From a bacterium CG2_30_54_10 (GTDB taxonomy: Bacteria > Muiribacteriota > Ozemobacteria > Ozemobacterales > Ozemobacteraceae): a stretch of 6,344 nucleotides of DNA. The notes under the pieces were generated by a model. It made no database searches. It was not told where the DNA came from and saw nothing but the letters and a program-made list of their open reading frames with translations. Numbering within the stretch: position 1 is the stretch's first letter; each line of letters begins with the position of its first letter. Shown here piece after piece: positions 1-6,341 of this stretch. The translations under genes and the position numbers were made by a program. The stretch is taken from NCBI GenBank assembly GCA_001872985.1, contig MNYA01000382.1, positions 1 through 6,344 on the forward strand, read 5' to 3'.

Positions 1-592
<592 letters not shown>

Positions 593-618
593 GCAAAAAG
601 GAATTTTAAGAATCCGTA

Positions 619-1917
619 ATGGGAAATGCAATTACCTGTGCGTTGCGAGAGCTTGGACGCCGCCCTGCCCGGACTGCATTGACGGTCTCCGGTTTCGCTT
701 TTGCGGTTGGCCTGGTGGTCATCATGGTCAATGTTTTGCTATTTTCCAGCATTGCTGAGAATACGGTTCTGGAAAGTACCGGCACTCATTTCATGACCTA
801 CGCTCCAAGCTGTGGAAACGTGGCTTCCCTGACCCAAGCGGATATCGACAATCTTCTCAAGGGAATCATTCCGCAGCAATGCCAGGGATTATGCAAGAAC
901 TGCACCGGATGTAACAAGAAACCCCTTGATTTGCGGAACGAAGGGTTCATGGCCAATTCAATCTCCACCCGTCTTTTGTCGAAAGGCCTGGTCGACAAGG
1001 TGAAGGCCCTCCCAACTGTAAAGGATGCCGCTCCCTTTCTGATGTTCCGCTTTAAGGACAAAGAATCGAATTTGTTGTTCTCCGTGGGCGGGTTCGATCC
1101 GACAAACCCGGAAGCCGTCGGAACAACCTGCTGCGCCCGTGGAGACCTGGTTCAGGGTGAATATCTCGCGACCTCATCCTTCGGACAGGCCCTGGTCGAA
1201 GAGGGTTTCGCACGAAACCGCGGGCTGAGGGTGGGGTCGACCGTTTCCATCTCGGGATTGGAATTTCACGTTGCAGGGCTGGTGAACATCGGCGTAAGGC
1301 CGGTCAAAGCAGATATCTATCTGCGTTTTGAAGACGCGGAAAAAGCGGTCAACCGTCGGCTGAACAACCCCTTGTTCAACGAAATGAACGTCATGCTCGT
1401 CCAAGCAGCCGGGGCATCGGTTCAGGATAAGGCCATCGAAGACGTGAAGCAGATGATGCAAAGCAATGTTTTTTCCTCGTACAATTGCTACAAACCCGCG
1501 GTAAAGGCTTTGAAAATGAATCAGGGAGCGGTTTGGGGAGTGGTGGCCGTTTTGTTGCTCGGGGTGACTATCCTGTCGATGAAATCGCAGTGGACCACAG
1601 TGATCGATCGACGAAGGGAGATCGGCATCCTGAAAGCAATTGGGTGGAGCGATCGACAGATTCTTTCCCAGATTCTGGCTGAGTCACTTTTGCAATCACT
1701 AGCCGGCGGGTCGATTGGCTGCATTGTTGGCGCAATCATTTTTCTTGCGGTTCCTTTGAAAACCTTGATTGGTGTTTCCGGGCAGCTTGAACCCGTCTTG
1801 TCGGCATGGGTAATTGCTGTAAGCCTGTTACTATCAATTGTGGGAGGCCTTTTCGCGGGAATCCTGCCCGCCCTGGGCGCTGCCCGCCAAAATCCGGCCG
1901 CCACCCTTCGCGAATGA
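619..1917 (+). CDS. FtsX-fold (MacB/LolC-type) ABC transporter permease with an extracytoplasmic cysteine cluster
   Basis: The protein has 432 residues in the layout of the FtsX/MacB permease family: one N-terminal membrane segment (about 23-43), a large extracytoplasmic domain (about 44-300), then three membrane segments (about 303-320, 360-380, 396-417). The cytoplasmic stretch RRREIGILKAIGWSDRQIL (331-349) between TM2 and TM3 is the conserved FtsX-family coupling region expected to contact the ATPase. Such permeases usually work by mechanotransmission rather than by forming a classical pore. The unusual part is C65 plus C88-x3-C92-x2-C95-x2-C98, then C171, C172 and C290, all in the extracytoplasmic domain. 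The paralogue at 2670-3902 lacks the first cluster and is 23 residues shorter there (measured between the GTH and LP landmarks). An AAGGAA at 598-603 is a rather distant ribosome site. It sits in a probable operon with the rhodanese-like gene and the ATPase. Substrate unknown; a metal- or thiol-related role is inference. Confidence 0.93.
   Translation: MGNAITCALRELGRRPARTALTVSGFAFAVGLVVIMVNVLLFSSIAENTVLESTGTHFMTYAPSCGNVASLTQADIDNLLKGIIPQQCQGLCKNCTGCNKKPLDLRNEGFMANSISTRLLSKGLVDKVKALPTVKDAAPFLMFRFKDKESNLLFSVGGFDPTNPEAVGTTCCARGDLVQGEYLATSSFGQALVEEGFARNRGLRVGSTVSISGLEFHVAGLVNIGVRPVKADIYLRFEDAEKAVNRRLNNPLFNEMNVMLVQAAGASVQDKAIEDVKQMMQSNVFSSYNCYKPAVKALKMNQGAVWGVVAVLLLGVTILSMKSQWTTVIDRRREIGILKAIGWSDRQILSQILAESLLQSLAGGSIGCIVGAIIFLAVPLKTLIGVSGQLEPVLSAWVIAVSLLLSIVGGLFAGILPALGAARQNPAATLRE
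880..912 (+). other. Codons for the CxxxCxxCxxC cluster of the first permease
   Basis: Codons 88-98 spell CQGLCKNCTGC, four Cys within eleven residues, in the extracytoplasmic domain just after the first membrane helix; C65 lies upstream. The spacing resembles metal or Fe-S binding loops, but no specific cofactor can be assigned from spacing alone. It is not a c-type haem site, because CxxCH is absent. Confidence 0.85.
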
Positions 1918-1918
1918 A

Positions 1919-1949
1919 CGAAAGAGGGTGAGAAGCTACGAAAGAGGGT
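1919..1949 (+). repeat. 11-bp direct repeat containing the ribosome binding site of the ATPase gene
   Basis: CGAAAGAGGGT occurs at 1919-1929 and again at 1939-1949, a 20-nt period, in the gap between permease and ATPase. The second copy supplies AGAGGG (1943-1948), 8 nt before ATG 1957, a reasonable Shine-Dalgarno site. The first copy follows directly on the permease stop codon. It looks like a small local duplication. Confidence 0.6.
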
Positions 1950-1956
1950 CAACACA

Positions 1957-2670
1957 ATGGGAAAGAATGAACGAACTGCGAGGGTTATTCTCGAAGCCCG
2001 TGGAGTCAGAAAGACTTTCCCATCACGCTCGGGGGGAGAGATCGTCGCGCTCGAAAATGTAGATTTGTCCATTCCCGAGGGTCTGACAACCTTGATCTCC
2101 GGGAGAAGCGGCGCCGGGAAATCCACCTTGCTGGCTCTTCTCGCAGGGTTGGACCACCCGACGTCCGGGTCCATCACCTTTGACGGGAATGCCCTCGAAA
2201 AACTCGACAATAGTGAACTCGCGAGACTCCGAAGGGAAAAGCTCGGACTGGTGTTTCAGAACTTCCAATTGCTCCCCAGTTGGACGGCCGCGGAAAACGT
2301 CGAGGCGGTGTTGATGCACTCAGGCATTGACCGCCCGGCACGCATGGCGCGTGTGGAGAAAATTCTTGCTGAGTTGGGTTTGTCAGGGCGATTTGACAAT
2401 CTTCCCGGAGAACTAAGCGTGGGACAACAGCAGCGGGTGGCGCTCGCCCGAACGCTTGTGAATGACCCGATTCTGATACTTGCCGACGAACCAACCGGAA
2501 GCGTCGATCCACAAACCGCCCAGGAGGTGATCGAACTTCTCATGGAACGTGTGAGAGAGCGCGGAACTACCCTTCTGGTGGCCACTCACGGAACTTTCCC
2601 CGAAACCCTCGCCGATCGCCAATTCAAGTTGGCAGAAGGAAAAATTGATTCCTTGTGTAAAGAATCCTGA
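1957..2670 (+). CDS. ABC transporter ATP-binding protein, MacB/LolD type
   Basis: The 237-residue length is standard for the family. Visible motifs in order: A-loop region near F21, Walker A GRSGAGKST (49-57), Q-loop Gln101 in VFQNFQLLPSWTAAENV, signature LSVGQQQR (153-160; the usual second Gly is Val), Walker B ILILADEP (172-179) with catalytic Glu178, D-loop SVDP (182-185) and H-loop His211. The Q-loop sequence and the PTSGSITFDG stretch (68-77) are typical of the MacB/LolD/FtsE branch that partners FtsX-fold permeases. It is cytoplasmic and energises the two permeases on either side. The start at ATG 1957 is supported by AGAGGG 8 nt upstream. Its stop codon TGA shares its A with the ATG of the next permease (TGATG), implying translational coupling. 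Motifs look intact, so it should be active. The substrate cannot be read from the ATPase. Confidence 0.96.
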   Translation: MGKNERTARVILEARGVRKTFPSRSGGEIVALENVDLSIPEGLTTLISGRSGAGKSTLLALLAGLDHPTSGSITFDGNALEKLDNSELARLRREKLGLVFQNFQLLPSWTAAENVEAVLMHSGIDRPARMARVEKILAELGLSGRFDNLPGELSVGQQQRVALARTLVNDPILILADEPTGSVDPQTAQEVIELLMERVRERGTTLLVATHGTFPETLADRQFKLAEGKIDSLCKES

Positions 2671-3902
2671 TGAGAGAATTAATCCGGTGTGCCTGGAGGG
2701 AACTGGGGCGGCGAAAGCGCCGAGCCGCCGCTACGACCGCGGGGTTCGCGCTCGCCGCACTGATACTGTTTTCGGTCGGAAACCTGCTTTGCTTTTCGCG
2801 TCAGACCATGAGCGACATTTTGTACAATGTCGGAACACATATCATCGTTTCCGTTCCGGCAACAGGATCGGAGATGACGAGCGCTGCTTCGGGGCCCTGG
2901 CCGATCGATTCGCTGAACGAGGCCTTCTATTCCGAACCGAATGTGGTGACGCAGCTTCTACCCCGGGCACTGGCTTCAGAGTTGGCCGGGCTTCCCGCAG
3001 TTCTTTGCGCCACACCCCTCATGCTCTACCGGGTAAAAGATTCCGAAAAGGGTTTTCTCTTCAGCATTGCGGGGTTCGATCCGAAGGACAAGATCGCGCT
3101 TGATAACAACCTTTGCTCCGAAAAAGATATCATCGCGGGAACCTTTATCAGATCGGGAGATCGCGGGGTCGCGGTCGTAACAGATGCTTTTTCGATAACA
3201 ACTGGGATCACGGTCGGTTCCTCGGTCAAAATTTCAGGCATTTCATTTCCTGTGATTGGAATCATCAAACCTGGCATCAATCCAGGAAAGGCCGATGTCT
3301 TTCTTTGCCTGGACGATGCCGTTTCAGTAATCAATCCGCGTTTGCGCCAACCCATGGGAGATCGGGTCAACTCTTTTCTTGTCGAAGTCAAACATGGCAG
3401 GCAGATGGAAGAGGCAGTAAGCCAGATCCGGGGCCGGATTCCGGATTGTCTTGTGAACACTTTTTTTTGTTCCGTATCAGCCATCAGAGTTCTAGGAATG
3501 AATGAAGGGGCTGTTTGGATTTTGTTGGCAATTGTTTTGGTTGGAGTAACGCTTTACGCGATGAGTTCGCAATGGTCCTCGATCGTGGAAAGGCGGCGCG
3601 ACATCGGAATACTCAAGGCGATCGGGTGGTCCGACAGTGAGGTTGTTTGGCAACTAGGCTTGGAAAGTGTCATTCAATCATTGTTGGGGGGATCGATTGG
3701 CTGCGGTTTAGGATTTTTCTTTTTGGCGATTTTTCCAGTGCCGGCTTGGATCAGCAACAGTTTTTCCTGGAACGGCGAACTTGCTGGGATTGTGTTTCTT
3801 GTCGGAATTGTTGTTTCACTTTTCTGTGGGGTGGTGGCTGGGGCGGTTCCGGCGTTTTACTCCGCACGCCAGACTCCGGCCGAATCGATCAGAAGCAAAT
3901 GA
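2670..3902 (+). CDS. FtsX-fold ABC transporter permease, second subunit
   Basis: The protein has 410 residues and the same architecture as the first permease: TM1 about 20-42, an extracytoplasmic domain of about 235 residues, then TM segments about 279-298, 336-357 and 371-394. The coupling stretch ERRRDIGILKAIGWSD (307-322) is nearly identical to that of the first permease, as are the RELGRR start (10-15), GTH (55-57), GFDP (135-138), GAVW (280-283) and GGSIGC (340-345). The two are therefore paralogues that probably form a heterodimer on an ATPase dimer, as LolC and LolE do with LolD. Cys149 and Cys267 align without gaps with Cys172 and Cys290 of the first permease, but the CxxxCxxCxxC cluster is absent. 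Start: ATG 2670 overlaps the ATPase stop by 1 nt and has no strong Shine-Dalgarno site, consistent with re-initiation. Substrate unknown. Confidence 0.93.
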   Translation: MRELIRCAWRELGRRKRRAAATTAGFALAALILFSVGNLLCFSRQTMSDILYNVGTHIIVSVPATGSEMTSAASGPWPIDSLNEAFYSEPNVVTQLLPRALASELAGLPAVLCATPLMLYRVKDSEKGFLFSIAGFDPKDKIALDNNLCSEKDIIAGTFIRSGDRGVAVVTDAFSITTGITVGSSVKISGISFPVIGIIKPGINPGKADVFLCLDDAVSVINPRLRQPMGDRVNSFLVEVKHGRQMEEAVSQIRGRIPDCLVNTFFCSVSAIRVLGMNEGAVWILLAIVLVGVTLYAMSSQWSSIVERRRDIGILKAIGWSDSEVVWQLGLESVIQSLLGGSIGCGLGFFFLAIFPVPAWISNSFSWNGELAGIVFLVGIVVSLFCGVVAGAVPAFYSARQTPAESIRSK

Positions 3903-3942
3903 ATTTTTCCCGTATCGGTTCAATAATTCACGGAAGACTTAT

Positions 3943-3957
3943 CCCCCTCTCCGGGGG
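3943..3957 (+). other. Small GC-rich hairpin after the second permease gene
   Basis: CCCCC (3943-3947) and GGGGG (3953-3957) can form a 5-bp stem with loop TCTCC, 41 nt after the permease stop codon. No T-run follows directly; the next TTTT comes at 3972-3975. It could attenuate transcription between the transporter genes and the next pair, but it is not a convincing intrinsic terminator. Confidence 0.3.
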
Positions 3958-3961
3958 CGGG

Positions 3962-3990
3962 TTGGTTGCGCTTTTCAATTCAAATATGGT
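3962..3990 (+). promoter_or_regulatory. Candidate sigma-70-type promoter for the Skp-like gene pair
   Basis: TTGGTT (3962-3967) and TATGGT (3985-3990) are 17 nt apart, a workable -35/-10 pair. It would start transcription near 3997, just upstream of the Shine-Dalgarno site. An alternative is TTGCGC (3966-3971) with TAGAAT (3990-3995), spacing 18, but its start point would fall inside the Shine-Dalgarno site. Neither match is perfect. The 111-nt gap between the permease and the next gene is the only place in the coding block with room for a promoter. Confidence 0.35.
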
Positions 3991-4000
3991 AGAATCGAAT

Positions 4001-4007
4001 TAGGAGG
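4001..4007 (+). promoter_or_regulatory. Strong ribosome binding site of the first Skp-like gene
   Basis: TAGGAGG ends 6 nt before ATG 4014. This is the best Shine-Dalgarno match in the window and fixes the start of the 4014-4790 gene. Confidence 0.85.
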
Positions 4008-4013
4008 CTTGTC

Positions 4014-4790
4014 ATGCCGCGATCCGCGATTCTTTTTGTAAAAATTTTTTGCACGCTTTCGTTACTTGCCGTAATGTACGATCCAGTTTCGGCATTCGGT
4101 CAGGGTGCGATTTTCGTTGATACCAGGCTGCTAGTGGCCGCTCATCCTTTGATGCGGGATTTCGACCTGGAAACTCACCGTTTTCGGGGAACCTCATCCG
4201 AATCCATTGAAGGGGGGGCTGCAGCTCTCGAACAACTTCAATCCGAGATTGAAAGGTTGGAAAAGAAGACGAATAGCAGTACGGTTATTCCGCCCACATT
4301 GGCTGAGAACGCCCCCGCAGGAGCCAGGGCCAAATCAGAACGGGAATACATCGCCCAGAAAAAGGGAAAAGCAGGCCAGCTCCTGGAGATGCAGCAACGA
4401 TTGTACTACGCGACTTTGATTCCAGGACGCCCCGGGGTTACCCCGGTGAATACGATATTTCCACAAATCCAGGAAATTTTGAGCGATGTAAAACGTGTTG
4501 TAACTGGTTTGAAAAACAAATACAAAGCAGAGCTGGTCATTGATATTTCAACCTTGTATCCGTATCCGCGGAATGACAATTTGAAAACCCGTTTGTTGCT
4601 TCAAAACCAGCACTTCAGCTTCTGGCGAGGTAAATTCGATCAGTCTGATGCCCTTGCCTGGCTTGCCGAGGCCAAGGATATGGTGGCGAATACAAAAGAT
4701 GACGGCTCGTGGGTGGTTCCTTATGGGGCACTTGATGTCCGCCTTGAGTCCGTAAAGCTCATGGAAGAAAAAGTCGGGAGGAATAGATGA
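4014..4790 (+). CDS. Exported Skp/OmpH-like periplasmic protein (first of a pair)
   Basis: The protein has 258 residues. Residues 1-28 form a signal peptide: basic start, hydrophobic core IFCTLSLLAVM, and a likely cleavage site after VSA27. The mature N-terminus carries a beta strand with VDTRLLVAAHP (35-45) and M47..FD (50-51). This matches the following gene product and resembles the opening 'VD..r.l..hP' strand of OmpH/Skp proteins. A helical charged stretch (about 64-86), a Pro/Ala-rich linker (about 87-105) and more helix (106-133, 150-170) follow. Then comes a strand AELVIDIST (172-180) in the place of the second Skp body strand. The C-terminal 70 residues have no recognised match. It is longer than classical Skp (about 160 residues including the signal). 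Start supported by TAGGAGG 6 nt upstream; the stop overlaps the next gene by 4 nt (ATGA). A periplasmic chaperone or structural role is inferred from the fold only. Confidence 0.85.
   Translation: MPRSAILFVKIFCTLSLLAVMYDPVSAFGQGAIFVDTRLLVAAHPLMRDFDLETHRFRGTSSESIEGGAAALEQLQSEIERLEKKTNSSTVIPPTLAENAPAGARAKSEREYIAQKKGKAGQLLEMQQRLYYATLIPGRPGVTPVNTIFPQIQEILSDVKRVVTGLKNKYKAELVIDISTLYPYPRNDNLKTRLLLQNQHFSFWRGKFDQSDALAWLAEAKDMVANTKDDGSWVVPYGALDVRLESVKLMEEKVGRNR
4776..4781 (+). promoter_or_regulatory. Ribosome binding site of the second Skp-like gene
   Basis: GGGAGG lies 5 nt before ATG 4787, inside the end of the preceding gene. With the 4-nt ATGA overlap it indicates coupled translation of the pair and supports this start. 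Confidence 0.8.
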
Positions 4791-5869
4791 GAATCCGTTT
4801 CAAACCACTCAAGGCCGCGCCTTTTTTCCCGATTGTTGCCGCTCTGTTTTCGGTTGTCGCTCTGTTTTCTGCCGTGACGCTGTTTGCAGCCAACCCGCCA
4901 GGCGGATTCGCTACTGTCGATACCCGGCTCATACTGCTCCTTCATCCGTCGATGGCGAATTTCGATTTTTCCAACGGGAAATTTTTCCGCTCCGAAACCC
5001 CGAACAAAAAGTTTGAAGATGTCCTCAAAGAGCTCCAAGCCTGTCAAAAGAAATCAGGGGAAGCCCTGAAAGGGCTTGAAGAGCAAAGGCGAAGGCTGTC
5101 GGCATCAAAGACCGATCTTTTGACCCGGCGCGAAGATGTGATCAACGACTTGTACGTCAAGGTCGCAAGTACCGGCTACCAGGTCCGTGGGAAAGAGGAG
5201 AAGATCCAGGAGTTCGAGGGCAGATACCTGCTTCAGTTAGCCCAATTGGATGCCCAGATTTCCCAAAACGCCGATCAGATCCGAAAAGCCCTGGAAATCG
5301 GCTATTCCACACTCTATCTGACGACCGAGGAAACGGAAAAGAAGCTTTCCGAGATCAAAACCGAGATCCAATCGCTTATTTCCGAAGCAGCACGCGAGAG
5401 CGGTATAAGCGTCGTCATCGACAACACTTATGCTATGCGATCCCAGAACAAATCCGGCGAAGTTTCGCAGGTTCCGGTCATCGACGAGGCGCTGGACGTC
5501 GTTTCGTCAAGCCTTTTCCATTCGTTTGCCAATCTACAGATCGACCCAGCCCTGAAGGGTGTTCTCAAGAATGGCGACGGAATGCCCATTCCCGAGGAAC
5601 ATCTTCTGGTGGGCAGATCCATCGGTTTGATGAACAATCTTCAGAGGTACTTGCAATTTCGTAACTATTTCCCCGAAAAGATCGGGAATTTTTCTCCCGG
5701 CCAGATGTTTTTAGTCGGTGGCGTCGATTTGACCCCTTGGGTGGCGCGAAAACTTTTCGCCAGATACCGGATTCCTGATTTCCTGCAAAATTCTTTCATG
5801 GTGCTCATTCGCAATTATTCGGATTTTGAACGGAACGGCAGCGAGAACTATCTCAAAGGGAGAAACTGA
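4787..5869 (+). CDS. Exported Skp/OmpH-like coiled-coil protein with C-terminal extension (second of a pair)
   Basis: The protein has 360 residues. A signal peptide spans about 1-35, with basic MRIRFKPLK, a long hydrophobic core and a likely cleavage after LFA34 or A35. The mature N-terminus has FATVDTRLILLLHPSMANFD (41-60), the same motif as the upstream gene product. Residues about 72-205 are a long charged helical region with heptad-like spacing, expected to be the coiled-coil arm of an OmpH/Skp fold. It closes with ISVVIDNTY (207-215), equivalent to the second body strand. Residues about 230-350 form an additional domain not present in classical Skp; I do not recognise it. The one Cys of the mature protein is C86. 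A role in holding outer-membrane or secreted proteins in the periplasm is inferred from the fold; a structural or spacer role is possible. It overlaps the upstream gene by 4 nt and is the last gene before a 475-nt non-coding stretch. Confidence 0.86.
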   Translation: MRIRFKPLKAAPFFPIVAALFSVVALFSAVTLFAANPPGGFATVDTRLILLLHPSMANFDFSNGKFFRSETPNKKFEDVLKELQACQKKSGEALKGLEEQRRRLSASKTDLLTRREDVINDLYVKVASTGYQVRGKEEKIQEFEGRYLLQLAQLDAQISQNADQIRKALEIGYSTLYLTTEETEKKLSEIKTEIQSLISEAARESGISVVIDNTYAMRSQNKSGEVSQVPVIDEALDVVSSSLFHSFANLQIDPALKGVLKNGDGMPIPEEHLLVGRSIGLMNNLQRYLQFRNYFPEKIGNFSPGQMFLVGGVDLTPWVARKLFARYRIPDFLQNSFMVLIRNYSDFERNGSENYLKGRN

Positions 5870-5871
5870 AA

Positions 5872-5902
5872 GCTGGTAATTCCAAAAGAACCTAAAACCA
5901 GC
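5872..5902 (+). terminator. Weak hairpin just after the last gene, possible terminator
   Basis: GCTGGT (5872-5877) pairs with ACCAGC (5897-5902) around a 19-nt loop, three bases after the stop codon region. It is followed by GTC and then a run of seven A, not T. As an intrinsic terminator for the + strand it is poor; it is listed because it is the only stem directly behind the operon. Confidence 0.2.
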
Positions 5903-6052
5903 GTCAAAAAAACCGGTGGACCACCAAGTTGGCAGAGAGTCTGCGTAGAGCCTAAAGAACGCAAAGAGTTCCCCGAGGCACTGAAATGAAGGAAGAAGAA
6001 TTTGAGGTGTCCGCTCAAAAAGAAGGGGCATTAGCTGGTTCTCAGCATAAAG

Positions 6053-6083
6053 AGAGATTCCTCACATTCGTTCGGAATGACAA
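6053..6083. repeat. Palindromic dispersed-repeat unit, 'ATTCGTTCGGAATGAC' type
   Basis: CATTC (6065-6069) and GAATG (6075-6079) form a 5-bp stem with loop GTTCG. The flanks (GAGATTCCTCA before, ACAAA after) match my memory of a widespread intergenic repeat family in many bacterial genomes. Family membership is from general knowledge and was not searched. Confidence 0.6.
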
Positions 6084-6093
6084 ACGATGCTGC

Positions 6094-6117
6094 CATTTCG
6101 ACCGAAGCAAGAAGGGG
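6094..6117. repeat. Partial dispersed-repeat unit, 'CATTTCGACCGAAGC' type
   Basis: CATTTCGACCGAAGC (6094-6108) matches the core of another common intergenic repeat, usually seen as a longer unit ending in GGAGAAATCT. Here the end is missing or degenerate (AAGAAGGGG), so it appears to be a decayed copy. Confidence 0.5.
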
Positions 6118-6175
6118 TGCATTCCCGAAAAAAGGTATTCGCCAAGATGGTGGCGACACCCCAAAGATGAGAACG

Positions 6176-6247
6176 TGTCATTGCGAGCGAAGCGAAGCAA
6201 TCTTTTCGATCGAGATTGCTTCGTCGCTTGCGCTCCTCGCAATGACA
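6176..6247. repeat. Long palindromic intergenic element, 'TGTCATTGCGAG' type
   Basis: TGTCATTGCGAG (6176-6187) is the perfect inverse complement of CTCGCAATGACA (6236-6247). Inside it, CGAAGCAATCT (6193-6203) pairs exactly with AGATTGCTTCG (6213-6223). The loop is the 9 nt at 6204-6212, and a bulged stretch (6188-6192 against 6224-6235) separates the two stems. Transcribed RNA would form a long hairpin. The family is widely dispersed between genes in diverse bacteria, probably as a non-autonomous mobile or RNA-structured repeat. Confidence 0.85.
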
Positions 6248-6275
6248 TAGGGTGCGACCTTTGAAGCATGTTAAG

Positions 6276-6287
6276 GTTGTTAACAAC
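6276..6287. promoter_or_regulatory. Perfect 12-bp palindrome GTTGTTAACAAC
   Basis: A fully symmetric 12-mer centred on GTTAAC lies between the long palindrome and the terminal hairpin. Its length and symmetry would suit a dimeric repressor site, but no adjacent promoter or gene is visible in this window, so function is unsupported. Confidence 0.2.
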
Positions 6288-6313
6288 TCAGGCTGTGTTG
6301 GAATGCCCGAAAA

Positions 6314-6341
6314 GTGGCGGAGGCTTGAGAGCCTCCGCTGC
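6314..6341. repeat. Strong GC-rich hairpin at the window's right end
   Basis: GCGGAGGCT (6317-6325) pairs perfectly with AGCCTCCGC (6330-6338) around the tetraloop TGAG. Two wobble pairs and one G-C pair (6314-6316 with 6339-6341) extend it. The sequence ends three bases later, so a following T-run cannot be checked. It is either a terminator (on either strand) or another intergenic repeat. Confidence 0.6.

Noticed and set aside
880..912. c-type haem binding site in the first permease
   Set aside because: No CxxCH motif; no His follows the paired Cys.
1521..2210. Long minus-strand open frame (229 codons) opposite the permease and ATPase
   Set aside because: It is antisense to well-supported FtsX-family and Walker-motif coding; its product is low-complexity, Ser/Arg/Pro-rich and without domain signs.
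2413..2436. Degenerate ABC signature (LSVGQ instead of LSGGQ) as evidence of an inactive ATPase
   Set aside because: Substitution at this position occurs in active ABC proteins, and all other ATPase motifs, including the catalytic Glu178 and His211, are intact.
2645..3103. 152-codon + strand frame overlapping the second permease start
   Set aside because: It is out of frame with the permease, Arg-rich and without motifs, as expected of a shadow frame.
3026..3484. 152-codon minus-strand frame opposite the second permease
   Set aside because: It is antisense to a clearly conserved permease domain and has no recognisable features.
5986..6286. Short frames on both strands of the intergenic region, such as the CHCEERKRRSNL-type peptide
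   Set aside because: They are translations of palindromic dispersed repeats; this peptide type is a known annotation artefact.
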